The notes: generated from the sequence alone by a model not told the origin. DNA of 64,000 bases from Hymenobacter plasmatis (GCF_020711255.1 NZ_JAJFAW010000005.1:62001-126000), one strand, 5' to 3'. Counted from the first letter of the stretch, positions 43,823 through 54,094 are shown. A program made the numbers and translations.

Positions 43823-44548
43823 CTACAACCCCTTCAGCATTTTGTAAAATGCATCGGCATAGGTATCACTGATGGGGATGATTTGGTCTCCAATCCGAAT
43901 CCTGTTTTTCTCGATGTGCTCAATTTTGTCGATAGCGACCAGAAAGGACCGGTGCACGCGGGCAAAATCCTGGGCGGGCAGCAGCTCTTCCAGCCTGGCA
44001 AAGCTGAGCAGCGTCATAATCTTCTCGTCCCGGGTATGAATTCGCAAGTAGTCTTTCATGCCCTCCACAAAGAGAATATCACGGGTTGCTACATTCTGGA
44101 TGCGGTGGCCCACCTTGAGGAAAAGGTACTCCTGTTCGGGCTTTGTTTCCGCTTTTACTTCCCTTTTCTCCACGGCCTGCCGGGGGCTTTGTTCCTGGTA
44201 CAGGCGTAACACACCTTTATAAAACCGCTCGAACGTGAAGGGTTTTAACAGGTAGTCCTTCACCTCCAGGTCATACGCCTTCAGCGCGTACTGGTCGTAG
44301 GCGGTGGTGAGAATAATTATGGGTTTGGGGTTCAGCATCGGGATGAAACTGAGCCCATCCAGGTCCGGCATGTTGATATCCAGAAACAGCAGGTCGGGTT
44401 TGTCCGCCGCCAAATGAGCGGCGGCCTCCAGGGGACTTGCGAAGGTCCCTTTCAACTCCAGGAAGGAGACTTTGCTGATGTATTCTTCCAGTATTTCCTG
44501 GGCCAGGTACTCGTCCTCAATGATGTAGCAAGTCAGCTTGTCTTTCAT
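43823..44548 (-). CDS. LytTR-type response regulator
   Basis: The 241-residue regulator has a receiver domain (1-120), with Glu11/Asp12 in the acidic pocket, Asp57 as phosphoacceptor (LFLDINMPDLDG) and a Lys in DYLLKPF. A LytTR DNA-binding domain (about 140-241) follows, with FARVHRSFLVAIDKIEHIE as its hallmark. It overlaps the sensor kinase gene by 32 bases on the same strand, so the two are co-translated. The divergent ABC ATPase/permease-peptidase genes are the natural candidate targets (inference). Confidence 0.95.
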   Translation of the reverse strand: MKDKLTCYIIEDEYLAQEILEEYISKVSFLELKGTFASPLEAAAHLAADKPDLLFLDINMPDLDGLSFIPMLNPKPIIILTTAYDQYALKAYDLEVKDYLLKPFTFERFYKGVLRLYQEQSPRQAVEKREVKAETKPEQEYLFLKVGHRIQNVATRDILFVEGMKDYLRIHTRDEKIMTLLSFARLEELLPAQDFARVHRSFLVAIDKIEHIEKNRIRIGDQIIPISDTYADAFYKMLKGL

Positions 44549-45542
44549 GAGCCGGTACGTGTAGGCCGTGGATGGTAAGATTCACCGTAAAAGTCTCGCC
44601 GGTGTCCTGAATGGTAAGTTTATGCTGGTCAGGATACAACAAAGCCAGCCGTTTCCGCACATTGGGCAAGCCGATGCCCCCGGGTTCTTCCAGCGGATTG
44701 GCCGCCTTTTTGGCAATGGGGTTCTGCACGCTGAAAGCGAGGGTATCTTCTTTTACCTGCACCCGCACCTTCAGGTCGCCGGGTTCCAGGCGGGCGGGGC
44801 TGTGCTTGTAGGCATTTTCCAGCAGGTGGATGAACAGCAAGGGGGCAATGTAGCAGGATACAATCTCCCCCGCTATCTGCAGGTCGACCACCGGGCTGTT
44901 CTTGTAGCGAAGCTGCTGCAAACTCACATAATCCCGCAAATAGTCCATCTCCCGGGCCAGCGGCACCGTGGCCGCATTGGACTCATAAATCATGTAGCGC
45001 ATCAACGAGGCCAGGTGCATGACCGCCTCCGGAGCGGCCGGGGCCTGCTTGTACACCAGCGTGTGGATGTTATTGAGGGTATTGAACAGGAAGTGCGGGT
45101 TAATCTGCGACTTCAGGTTGGTGAGTTCGGCCTCCACGGCTTGCTTCTCCAGTTGCTCTTTCCGGATGGTATTCAGTACCAGCGTCTCGGTGACTCGGGC
45201 CAGCCAACTCAGGAAGAGAAAGACGGGTACGGTCGTGACCAAGTACATCGCATAAAACCCAAAATCGAACGGCTTCTGGTGGAAAAGCAAACAGGGCAAC
45301 GGCCCGCTCAAGGCAATTCCCCCCAGCCGGAGCCAGTATCCTCTTCCTTTTCTCCTACCGGAATACTGGGTCAGTAGGTAGAAATGGATGTAGAAAACAT
45401 ACAGACCGGTGGCCATGAATCCTGCCGCGGTGCTCCGCCAGTAGGCATCGGTGTCACTCTTGAGTTGCAAGACGACCATCAAGGTGAACAAGGCCCAGAC
45501 GGACAAGTGAATCAGCCAGAAGATTTTTTTGACGTGCTCCAT
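44517..45542 (-). CDS. LytS-like sensor histidine kinase
   Basis: The 341-residue kinase has four N-terminal membrane helices (about 7-25, 40-58, 70-85, 97-116), a short coiled coil, and the His_kinase domain with phosphoacceptor His150 in SQINPHFLFNTLNN. The ATP-binding region shows LLENAYKHSP and GIGLPNVRKRL. No extracellular sensing domain is present, so it likely senses membrane state or a partner transporter. It pairs with the LytTR regulator at 43823 and diverges from the ABC transporter genes, like Bce-type transporter/sensor loci in layout. Confidence 0.94.
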   Translation of the reverse strand: MEHVKKIFWLIHLSVWALFTLMVVLQLKSDTDAYWRSTAAGFMATGLYVFYIHFYLLTQYSGRRKGRGYWLRLGGIALSGPLPCLLFHQKPFDFGFYAMYLVTTVPVFLFLSWLARVTETLVLNTIRKEQLEKQAVEAELTNLKSQINPHFLFNTLNNIHTLVYKQAPAAPEAVMHLASLMRYMIYESNAATVPLAREMDYLRDYVSLQQLRYKNSPVVDLQIAGEIVSCYIAPLLFIHLLENAYKHSPARLEPGDLKVRVQVKEDTLAFSVQNPIAKKAANPLEEPGGIGLPNVRKRLALLYPDQHKLTIQDTGETFTVNLTIHGLHVPAHERQADLLHH

Positions 45543-45808
45543 AACACAAAGGTGGGGTTGTAGGCGGTGGCCCGCGCCCGCGTTTCGACCAGCTGGGAAG
45601 GCTAATCTACGGGAGGGAAAAAGGAGCCTGCCAGTGCTTTGGCGGAAGCAAAGACCTGCTTGGCAGATTACTTCCCCGCATCAGCATATCGGGTTTCGCT
45701 ATGCGAGCCAATAGCCATTGCTTCGTACCAAAATAGAGAAAGCCAGCATCAGCCAAGGTGCTTCACTTCCCTCATTCTAAACGATTCACCGAAGCAAATC
45801 AAGATAAA

Positions 45809-46738
45809 ATGGAAAAGCACCCGTTGGGTCTGGCCATCCGCAATGTTTCCAAAAGGTATGCAAATGGCGTGCAGGCATTGGATAATGTATCACTGGATAT
45901 TCCTCCGGGCATGTATGGCCTGCTGGGCCCGAACGGCGCGGGCAAATCCACCCTCATGCGCACGCTGGCCACGCTGCAGGAACCCGATGAAGGGCAAATA
46001 TTCTTGGGAGACATCGATGTGGTGAACCAGAAGGAGGCGGTGCGGCAGACGCTGGGCTACCTGCCCCAGGAGTTCGGCGTGTACCCCAAAGCCAGCGCGG
46101 AGGAACTGCTGGACTACTTCGCGGTGCTCAAAGGCCTTACCAACCGGGCGGAGCGCCGGGCCACCACCGAGGCCTTACTCCGACAAACCAACCTCTGGGA
46201 CAAGCGCCACCAGAAGCTGGGCGGCTACTCCGGCGGCATGCGCCAACGCTTTGGCGTGGCGGTGGCACTACTGGGCAACCCCACCCTGCTCATTGTGGAC
46301 GAGCCCACCGCCGGCCTGGACCCCGCCGAACGCGTGCGCTTCCTCAACCTGCTCAGCGAATTAGGGGAAAACAGCGTGGTCATCCTCTCCACGCACATCG
46401 TGGAAGACGTCTCGGAGCTGTGCACCAACATGGCCATCATCAACCAGGGCCAAATCCTGCTGGAAGCGCAGCCCCTGGAGGCCGTGACTGCGCTCAAAGG
46501 CCGCATCTGGCGCAAACTGACCGATAAACCCGCCCTGCCGGCACTGGAGCAGGAGCACCAGATTATTTCCGCCAAACTGCTCAGTGGCCGCACCATGGTG
46601 CACGTGTACAGCCCGGACATGCCCGGCAACGGGTTTGAGCCGGTGGAACCGGACCTGGAGGATGTCTATTTCAGTGCCATGACGGGTTGCTTCGACGCGG
46701 TTAGTCAGCAGCCAAAAGCGGAGGGGATAACGCTATGA
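45809..46738 (+). CDS. ABC transporter ATP-binding protein
   Basis: From ATG 45809 the 309-residue ATPase has Walker A GPNGAGKST, the signature YSGGMRQRFGV (SGGMRQR), Walker B LLIVDEPTAGLD and the switch His in LSTHIVEDV. The C-terminal 80 residues are an extension typical of ABC-2 (NatA-like) ATPases. It overlaps the next gene by four bases (ATGA), so the two products form one transporter. The 266-base gap upstream, shared with the divergent sensor kinase, holds the promoters; I see no clear box in it. Confidence 0.95.
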   Translation: MEKHPLGLAIRNVSKRYANGVQALDNVSLDIPPGMYGLLGPNGAGKSTLMRTLATLQEPDEGQIFLGDIDVVNQKEAVRQTLGYLPQEFGVYPKASAEELLDYFAVLKGLTNRAERRATTEALLRQTNLWDKRHQKLGGYSGGMRQRFGVAVALLGNPTLLIVDEPTAGLDPAERVRFLNLLSELGENSVVILSTHIVEDVSELCTNMAIINQGQILLEAQPLEAVTALKGRIWRKLTDKPALPALEQEHQIISAKLLSGRTMVHVYSPDMPGNGFEPVEPDLEDVYFSAMTGCFDAVSQQPKAEGITL

Positions 46739-49700
46739 AATTTCAACGGATTTTTGCGCTGGAATTCAGCTACCAGCTGCGCCAGGTTGCTACCTGGCTC
46801 TACTTCGGGGTCATCTTACTCATCACGTTTCTGGTGGTCATTGCCAACTTTGCCTCCGATGCGCGGGACGGGTACATTTTACTGAATGCGCCCATCGTCA
46901 TGGCCGCCGTCACGGTTATTTGCTGCGTGTTTTGGCTGGTGATAGGCGCCTCCGTGGCGGGCGAGGCGGCGGCCCGCGATGTGCAGACCCGCATGCATTT
47001 GCTCACCTACGCGGCCCCCGCCAGCAAAGCCGCCTACCTGGGCGGGCGGTACCTGGCCGCCTTGGCCCTCAGCGCCTTCCAGCTGCTCGCCATCCCGGTG
47101 GGTATGCTGCTGGCCATGCACTTTGCCGGGGTAGAAGCCGAGATTCTGGGGCCGTTCCGGGTGGCGCCCTACCTGACTACCTTTTTCTTTATCGCGCTGC
47201 CCAACGCTTTTTTCGCGACGGCCATGCAATTTTCGGCGGCGGCGCTCAGCCGCCGGGCCCTGGCCAGTTATCTGGTGGGAGCGGTCCTGTTCGCGGCGGC
47301 CTACACGATATGGCCGCTGCTGGAAAAAGGGGGAGAATGGGGGAATCTGGCCGACCCGATGAGTTTTGGACCGGTGCTGAGCCATTTGTCCACTGACTGG
47401 AGCCCGCAGGAGAAAAGCACGCGTTTTCTGCTGCTGGAGGGCTCATTTCTCGCCAACCGCCTCCTGTGGTTCGGCATTTCGCTGGGCCTGCTCGCGTTTA
47501 CCTACTTCCGGTTTCAGTTCGTATTGCCCGGAACCGGCCAAAAACAGCAGTCGGGCAAACCGCTACCCGCAGCGGTGACGGCCTGGGAGAAGCTGAACTG
47601 GGGAACCGGGGAAGCGCTGCCGCAGGCCAAGCGAACATATGGATTGGTCACCCAACTGCGCCAGTTGCGCCTCATTACCTGGGAATCGTTTCTGCAGCTT
47701 GCCAAAAGCAAAGCCGGGCTGCCCCTGCTGGCCGTCCTCGCCCTGCTGGTGGGCGCGACCGTGCCCGGCAACCTGAAGGGCCGAGGCGTGCCCCTGCTGC
47801 CCCGAACTGACTTTGTCCTGGATTATCTGACCGGGCCCCTGGCGCAGCCAGAGCGTTTCTGGATACTCATCGCCCTGCTCACCATTTTCTACGCCGGCGA
47901 GCTAGTCTGGCGGGAACGGGAGGCGGGCCTGAGCGAAATTGCCAACTCCGCGCCGGTCCCGGAATGGGTGCTTTTTCTGAGCCGCTTTCTGGCGCTGAGC
48001 CTGGTACTGGTGGTGTGGCTGGCCTTCCTGATGACGGCCGGCATGGTGGCGCAAGTGGCCATCGGGGGTGCTACTCCGGAAATCGGGCTGTACCTGCAAA
48101 CCCTCTTCGGGCTGCAGCTGGTCGATTGCCTGCTTTTCGCCCTGCTGGCCCTGCTGGTGCACGCGCTGGTCAATCAGAAATTCGTGGGCCACCTGGTGGC
48201 GCTGGTAGCCTACGGCTTCATCGCCTTCGCTCCCAGCCTGGGCATAGCGCACAAGCTGCTTCTCTTTGGCGCCAGTCCTCCCTGGACCTATACCAATATG
48301 GCCGGCTTTGGCTCGTCGCTGGGTCCCTGGCTGTGGTTCAAGGGGTATTGGGTGGCTTGGGCGCTGCTGTTGGCGGTGGTGGCGCGGCTTTTCTGGGTAC
48401 GAGGCCGGGAGGGCAGTGTTGCTGCACGGCTGCAGTTGGCTCGTCGGCGCTTCACGGGTTCTACCGTCGGGGTTTCGGCGGCGGCCTTTGCCGGCATCTT
48501 CTTGTTTGGCGGCTTCATCTTCTACAACACCAACGTGTTGCACGACTACCTGTCCGCTGCAGAGACCACGGCGCAGCGAGCGGCTTACGAGCAGCTTTAC
48601 CGCCGGTACCTGAACGTACCTCAGCCCCTGCTGACCGGCGTCAACCTGCGGGTGGAAATCTATCCCCAGCAGCGGGCGGTGGACATACGGGGTAGCTACC
48701 TGCTGGTGAACAACAGTCCATCACCCATTGACTCCATCCATCTGGCGACGGGGGCGGGCGTTGAAACCGCCGCGGTTCACTTCGACCGGCCCTTCAAGCA
48801 GGTGCATCGGGACGCGGAGCATGGCTACCACATGTACGCGCTGACCAGGCCCTTACGCCCTGGCGATTCGCTGCGCCTGAGCTTTCAGGTAACGCACCAG
48901 GCGCGGGGCTTTTCCAACAGCGGCGCTGACGCGCAGGTGCTGGCCAACGGCACCAGCTTTCGGAATCTGGAGTGGCTGCCGGTGTTAGGGTACCAGCCCT
49001 ACCGGGAGCTGGACGAGGCCGGCGCCCGCAAAGCGTATGGCTTGGCCGCCCGACCCGCCACGTACTCACTCTACGACGTGGCTGCCCGCCGCTACGCCCC
49101 GTTTCCGGAGCAAATCCGCTTGGAGGCCATCGTGGGTACGGATGTAAACCAGACGGTGGTGGCCCCGGGCACCTTGCGCCGGACCTGGACCAAAGCGGGC
49201 CGCCGCTACTTTCACTACGCCACGGACGCGCCCATCCGCAACGAATACGCCTTTTTCTCGGCCAACTACGCGGTGCAGGAAGGGAAATGGCGCAACCCGT
49301 CGGCCCCGGATAAGGAGGTTGCCATCCAAGTCTACTACCCCCCCGGGCTGAAGGAAAACCCGGCGCGCATGGTCCGGAGCGCCCAGGCGTCGCTGGACCA
49401 TTACACCAAGCAGTTTGGGCCGTACCCGTACCGGCAGCTCCGATTTGTAGCCCATCCCAGCTACGCCTTCGGTCACCACGCCGCGCCCATCAACATTACG
49501 GCGGAGGAAGGATTTTTCCTGCTCAACCCGAAGGATGATAAGCGGGGCTTTGACCTGGTGACGGCCGTGGTGGCGCACGAGGTAGCGCACCAATGGTGGG
49601 GAAACCAGCTCAAGCAAGCCTATGTAGCGGGCGCCGGGCTGATTACCGAAAGCCTGGCGTGGTACTCGGCCATGGGCGTGCTGGAAGACAACTACGGCCC

Positions 49701-50352
49701 GGAGCACCTGCAAGCACTGCTGCGTTTTCTGCGGGAAGAAAACGAGACCCCGCGCACCCGCGCCGCCAAGCCGCTACTGCAGGCCGACGACTTCTACCAA
49801 AACTACCGCAAAGGGCCCTTGGCGCTGTACGCGCTGAGCCAATACATCGGCCGGGACCGGATAAACGGGGCGCTGCGGAATTTGCTGGCCAGGCACCGCC
49901 CCGGGGCGCTTCCCTTCGCAACTTCGCTGGACCTCTATCGGGAGCTGCAGACGGCCACGCCGGACTCGCTCCAACCGCTGCTGCACGACCTATTCGAGGC
50001 CAACACCTTTTGGGAGCTGGCGGCGGAAACCGCCACCGCTAGACAGCTCAAAGGAGGCGCCTGGCAGGTGACGCTCAACCTGAAGGCCAGCAAGCTGGTA
50101 GTGGACAGCGCCGGCACCGAGACGAAACGACCGATGAAGGAATGGGTGGAAATCGGAGTCTTCGCCCCCGGCGAAGCGGGCAAGGAGCTAGGCAAGGCGC
50201 TCCATCTGCAAAAGCACCTTATCAAATCCGGCCAGCAGACAATCTTATTGACGGTGCCTGGCAGACCCTCTAAAGTCGGTGTTGACCCCCGCAATTTGTT
50301 AATTGATTGGAAGGTAGAGGATAATTTCAAAGTGGTGAAGCTGATAAAATAG
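46735..50352 (+). CDS. ABC-2 permease fused to an M1-family aminopeptidase domain
   Basis: This 1205-residue protein joins a two-part ABC-2 membrane region to a periplasmic M1 peptidase-like domain. Residues about 15-260 and 330-590 hold some twelve hydrophobic helices. Residues about 620-1200 form the M1 part. The zinc motif HEVAH is at 948-952, and the distal Glu is Glu972 in ITESLAWY. Where classic aminopeptidases have Gly-x-Met-Glu-Asn, this protein reads FGHHAAPIN, so true exopeptidase activity is doubtful or altered. Its ATPase is the preceding gene. Such fusions are common in Bacteroidota but remain poorly characterised; they may process or export peptides. Confidence 0.93.
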   Translation: MKFQRIFALEFSYQLRQVATWLYFGVILLITFLVVIANFASDARDGYILLNAPIVMAAVTVICCVFWLVIGASVAGEAAARDVQTRMHLLTYAAPASKAAYLGGRYLAALALSAFQLLAIPVGMLLAMHFAGVEAEILGPFRVAPYLTTFFFIALPNAFFATAMQFSAAALSRRALASYLVGAVLFAAAYTIWPLLEKGGEWGNLADPMSFGPVLSHLSTDWSPQEKSTRFLLLEGSFLANRLLWFGISLGLLAFTYFRFQFVLPGTGQKQQSGKPLPAAVTAWEKLNWGTGEALPQAKRTYGLVTQLRQLRLITWESFLQLAKSKAGLPLLAVLALLVGATVPGNLKGRGVPLLPRTDFVLDYLTGPLAQPERFWILIALLTIFYAGELVWREREAGLSEIANSAPVPEWVLFLSRFLALSLVLVVWLAFLMTAGMVAQVAIGGATPEIGLYLQTLFGLQLVDCLLFALLALLVHALVNQKFVGHLVALVAYGFIAFAPSLGIAHKLLLFGASPPWTYTNMAGFGSSLGPWLWFKGYWVAWALLLAVVARLFWVRGREGSVAARLQLARRRFTGSTVGVSAAAFAGIFLFGGFIFYNTNVLHDYLSAAETTAQRAAYEQLYRRYLNVPQPLLTGVNLRVEIYPQQRAVDIRGSYLLVNNSPSPIDSIHLATGAGVETAAVHFDRPFKQVHRDAEHGYHMYALTRPLRPGDSLRLSFQVTHQARGFSNSGADAQVLANGTSFRNLEWLPVLGYQPYRELDEAGARKAYGLAARPATYSLYDVAARRYAPFPEQIRLEAIVGTDVNQTVVAPGTLRRTWTKAGRRYFHYATDAPIRNEYAFFSANYAVQEGKWRNPSAPDKEVAIQVYYPPGLKENPARMVRSAQASLDHYTKQFGPYPYRQLRFVAHPSYAFGHHAAPINITAEEGFFLLNPKDDKRGFDLVTAVVAHEVAHQWWGNQLKQAYVAGAGLITESLAWYSAMGVLEDNYGPEHLQALLRFLREENETPRTRAAKPLLQADDFYQNYRKGPLALYALSQYIGRDRINGALRNLLARHRPGALPFATSLDLYRELQTATPDSLQPLLHDLFEANTFWELAAETATARQLKGGAWQVTLNLKASKLVVDSAGTETKRPMKEWVEIGVFAPGEAGKELGKALHLQKHLIKSGQQTILLTVPGRPSKVGVDPRNLLIDWKVEDNFKVVKLIK

Positions 50353-50498
50353 CTCTTTGTCTGAACCCCGTAGCCAACTTCTGTCGCAACTTCTCACGGA
50401 GCAGTTAAGAAGCGCTTTTAGTTGCTTCGGATATGCCTACTCCGTCCCTCCCGGATAGGGTTGTGGCAGTGCAGCTGCGTGGTTCCTGTTTAAATCTA

Positions 50499-50940
<442 letters not shown>

Positions 50941-50967
50941 CTATTAATTCTTGTGGCCTAACAAGAC

Positions 50968-52329
50968 TTAGCTCAATATCCGCAGGCTATCGGCGTGAAT
51001 GAGCTGCGAGCCTTGGTAACGGCCTTCGCGCGGGCCGTTTTCGAGGTTGAGCACGCCGCGGGGGCAGGCGGTGCTGCACATGCCACAGCCCACGCAGGAC
51101 GCCCTGATAATCGGCTCGCCGCGCTGGGCGTACTGCTTCACGTCGATGCCCATTTCGCACACGTTAGAGCAGTTGCCGCAGCTGATGCACTGGCCGCCGT
51201 TGGTGGTGATGCGGAAGCGGGAGAAATGCTTTTGCAGCAGGCCCAGGTAGGCCGCCATGGGGCACCCAAACCGGCACCACACCCGCGAGCCCATGATGGG
51301 GTAGAAGCCCACGCCAATCACCCCCGAAAACACCGCGCCAATGGCGAAGCCGTACCACTTCGCCGCCACGTTGCCCACCTCGCCGAGCAGCGCGCTGTGC
51401 ATGGCAAAATTCGCCCAGAGCAGTACCGTGATAGTTATGATGATGGCCAGCACCGAGTAAATAATGCGCACTTCCCAGCGCCAGGAGGCGCGGCTTTTGT
51501 CGGCGAGCTGGCGGTAGGGGTCGCCGGCGGTTTCGGCCAGCCCGCCGCAGCCGCACACCCAGGAGCAGTACCAACGCTTGCCGTAGAAATAGGTGAGCAC
51601 CGGCGTGGCCAGGAATGACATCACCGCGCCCCAAAATACCATGAAGACGCCCAGGCCACCGTTTTGCACCAGCGAAGTCACGGTGCCCGGAAACAGGTAA
51701 TCGTACTTCAGGGGCCAGAAGTAGCTGAAGTAAAACTCGGGCTGCTGGAAAAACTGCAGCACCCCCGGAATGATAAAGGCAAAAGCCAGCTGGAAGAACA
51801 TCACCGAAGCGGTGCGGATAATCTGGTAGCGCGAGTGGCGGTATTTCCAGAGGGCCCGGGCCCCCATCACCAGGATGGCCAGTGTGTAGAACGTGCCGTA
51901 GAGAAACCACTGGTCGGCAGGGCGGGCGCGCAGCAGCTGGCTGAAGCCGTCGAGGCCGTGCACCAGGTTGTTGAGCGGGCCGAAGTTGCCCTGGCCGTTG
52001 TCGCCGCTGTACCAGTACAGCACCACGTAGAAGCCCGTAAGAACGAGGCCGGTTACCCAGGCTATGCCGCCCCGCCCGGTGCTCGCCCGCAGCCATAGGT
52101 TGTTCTGCTGCACGCCGGCTGGGTGCTGCCCGAATTTCAGCCAGCTCCAGCCCAGCGTGCCGCCACTCACCAGGCCCAGCGCCAGGTACAGCCAGGTGCG
52201 CTGACGGCCCGGGTCGGCATCGGCCAGTGCCAGGAGCAGCGCCAGTAATCCGCCTGCTACCACGGCCAGGGTGAGCTTTTCAGCCGGCGAGGAAGTGGGC
52301 AGCGGTGGCGTGGCGAGCGTTGGGGTCAT
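50968..52329 (-). CDS. NapH/NosR-like membrane polyferredoxin
   Basis: The 453-residue protein has about seven hydrophobic helices and a C-terminal pair of 4Fe-4S motifs: CISCGNCSNVCEMG and CVGCGMCSTACPRG. Two Cys-containing segments (WYCSWVCGCGG and WCRFGCPMA) in the helical part match the CxxxCP-type motifs of NapH, NosR and CcoG relatives. Such proteins pass electrons across or along the inner membrane. No nap, nos or cco genes are in view. It is the last gene of a run with the small membrane protein at 52503 and the FAD oxidoreductase at 52763, though a palindrome lies in the gap before it. Confidence 0.88.
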   Translation of the reverse strand: MTPTLATPPLPTSSPAEKLTLAVVAGGLLALLLALADADPGRQRTWLYLALGLVSGGTLGWSWLKFGQHPAGVQQNNLWLRASTGRGGIAWVTGLVLTGFYVVLYWYSGDNGQGNFGPLNNLVHGLDGFSQLLRARPADQWFLYGTFYTLAILVMGARALWKYRHSRYQIIRTASVMFFQLAFAFIIPGVLQFFQQPEFYFSYFWPLKYDYLFPGTVTSLVQNGGLGVFMVFWGAVMSFLATPVLTYFYGKRWYCSWVCGCGGLAETAGDPYRQLADKSRASWRWEVRIIYSVLAIIITITVLLWANFAMHSALLGEVGNVAAKWYGFAIGAVFSGVIGVGFYPIMGSRVWCRFGCPMAAYLGLLQKHFSRFRITTNGGQCISCGNCSNVCEMGIDVKQYAQRGEPIIRASCVGCGMCSTACPRGVLNLENGPREGRYQGSQLIHADSLRILS

Positions 52330-52388
52330 TTCTTGTTAATGAAGGCTGGTTGTTGAGCTGACTTCCTGAGCTGAACTATTTAATCGGC

Positions 52389-52470
52389 TGTCATGCAGAG
52401 CGCAGCGAAGCATCTTCTCACGCCAGACCGTTTCTCGGCGATAAGATGCTTCGCTGCGGACTGCATGACG
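52389..52470. repeat. REPIN-like palindrome (family A)
   Basis: Standard arms: TGTCATGCAGAGCGCAGC on the left and GATAAGATGCTTCGCTGC then GGACTGCATGAC on the right. It lies inside the presumed redox operon, between the small membrane protein and polyferredoxin genes. Confidence 0.9.
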
Positions 52471-52502
52471 GCACTTATCCAAGCAGTTCTTTGCGTCAAA
52501 AA

Positions 52503-52733
52503 CTAGTGGTGATGCTCGTGCGGCTCGTCGGGCTTGCCGAACAGGTTGATGAGGGTGCCTACCACGTAGAAGCCAGCCCAACAGACGTAGAGCCAGTTAA
52601 AACCCGCGGGCATGGGGCGGGTCACGAAGTAGCGCAGTATCAGGTGGGCGCCGGCGCTCATCAGCAGGCCCGTGAGGGCGATGAACTGGAAGCTATTGAG
52701 CGCCGAAGGGCGGTAAAGTTTGGATAAGTCCAC
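52503..52733 (-). CDS. Small two-helix membrane protein with His-rich tail
   Basis: The 76-residue product starts at GTG 52733. Two helices are visible, about residues 15-35 (FQFIALTGLLMSAGAHLIL) and 45-65 (WLYVCWAGFYVVGTLINL). The C-terminus reads GKPDEPHEHHH, a cluster of metal-liganding residues. I do not recognise a family. Position between the FAD oxidoreductase and polyferredoxin suggests it is an anchor or a small subunit of the same complex (inference). Confidence 0.72.
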   Translation of the reverse strand: MDLSKLYRPSALNSFQFIALTGLLMSAGAHLILRYFVTRPMPAGFNWLYVCWAGFYVVGTLINLFGKPDEPHEHHH

Positions 52734-52762
52734 GGCGGGTATGGGATGACAAGTGTATGGAG

Positions 52763-54094
52763 CTAAAAGCGGGCAAACAGGCCTTTCTTCTGCTTCAGCG
52801 TGACAACGCGCTGCGGAAACTGCTGGTTGAAGGCCGTCACAATGGCTTTTTCGTGCTGCGGAAAAAACTCCGGGTCAAAATTAGCCGCGCCCAGGTGGGC
52901 CATCACAGTTTCTAAAGGCGCCCGTTGCTGAATCCACTGTTCGCATACGTGGTGACGCAGGCGTAGGCCCAGGGCGTTGAACCCGACTACCGCGTGCGGC
53001 GCCTCGACCCGGAAGTAGATGCGTAACGCCACCCGGCCCGAGGGATGTTCCCAGTAAAAGCTGTCGAGCCCGGCCACGGAGCAGGCCGGGGCCTGGCCAT
53101 AGGTCTGGTATTCAAGGTTAAAGAACTTGGCCGAGTTGTACCACACGCCGCGCCGGTAGGGGGTGGGCTGCCCGGCTATGGTCTGGGCTACGGTTTCGCC
53201 CTGGATGCGGCCAGTGTACCAGAGCTGCTCGATGGAGACCTCGGCCGCGTCGGGTTGGCGGAATTGGGCACAGTCGCCGGCGGCGTACACGTTGGGCACG
53301 CTGGTGCGCAGATACTCGTCGACGAGGATGCCGCGGTCAGTTTCCAGGGTCGAGGTTTTGGCCAGGGTGAGGTTGGACGTTACGCCGATGGCCAGCCCAA
53401 CCCACTGGCAGGCGATTTCCTCGCCGGCGGCGGTCACCACGGCCCGCACGCGCCCCTGGGCATCACCCAGAATCTCGCGCAGCTCGGTGCCGTAGTGCAC
53501 CGCCACGTGGTTTTCCTGGAACTGGCGGTCTACCAGCTGGGCTTCCTCGGGTGGCAGCACCGAGCCCCAGAAATGGGGCGCGCGCACCAGTACTGTGGCC
53601 GCAATGCCGCGGGAGTGCAGCATTTCGGCCAGTTCTGCGCCAATGAGGCCGCCGCCCACCACTACGCCGCGGCCGATGCCGTGGGTATCGCGGGTCATAG
53701 CGGCGAGGTCGGGCAAATTGTAGAAGCCCTGCACCCCGGCCAGGTGCTGCCCGGGCCAGTCGGCTAGTTTGCTTTCGGAGCCCGTGGCCAGCAGCAGCTG
53801 GTCGTAGCGCAGGGTGCTGCCATTGTCCAGGGTTACTAGGTTTTCGTTGGTGTGCAGTGAAGTGGCGGTGGCGTGCACCAGGGTCAGGCGGTTTTCGGCC
53901 CAGAACCAGTCTTCGTAGGGCTTGATGTCCTGCGGGCGCAGGTGCCCCATGTACACGTACATCAGCGCCGTGCGGGAGTAGTGGTGCGCACTCTCCGACG
54001 AGACAATGGTTATTTGCGCTTCGGGCCGCAGCCGGCGCACGGCCAATGCACACGTGACGCCGGTAATGCCATTGCCAATGATAACCAGGTGCAT
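52763..54094 (-). CDS. NAD(P)/FAD-dependent oxidoreductase (NirB N-terminal-like)
   Basis: The 443-residue flavoprotein has an FAD-binding GNGITG motif at residues 7-12, an NAD(P)-binding VVVGGGLIGAELAEML in the middle, and the second FAD motif VYAAGDCAQ near residue 290. This is the two-dinucleotide-domain reductase fold of rubredoxin/ferredoxin reductases and of the NirB N-terminus. The C-terminal 120 residues are specific to this branch. It likely moves electrons between NAD(P)H and the polyferredoxin encoded downstream. It diverges from the DUF547 gene at 54263. Confidence 0.92.
   Translation of the reverse strand: MHLVIIGNGITGVTCALAVRRLRPEAQITIVSSESAHHYSRTALMYVYMGHLRPQDIKPYEDWFWAENRLTLVHATATSLHTNENLVTLDNGSTLRYDQLLLATGSESKLADWPGQHLAGVQGFYNLPDLAAMTRDTHGIGRGVVVGGGLIGAELAEMLHSRGIAATVLVRAPHFWGSVLPPEEAQLVDRQFQENHVAVHYGTELREILGDAQGRVRAVVTAAGEEIACQWVGLAIGVTSNLTLAKTSTLETDRGILVDEYLRTSVPNVYAAGDCAQFRQPDAAEVSIEQLWYTGRIQGETVAQTIAGQPTPYRRGVWYNSAKFFNLEYQTYGQAPACSVAGLDSFYWEHPSGRVALRIYFRVEAPHAVVGFNALGLRLRHHVCEQWIQQRAPLETVMAHLGAANFDPEFFPQHEKAIVTAFNQQFPQRVVTLKQKKGLFARF

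Noticed and set aside
47902..48543. Long minus-strand frame opposite the permease-peptidase gene
   Set aside because: The plus-strand product has continuous membrane helices and the zinc motif; this frame is a shadow.
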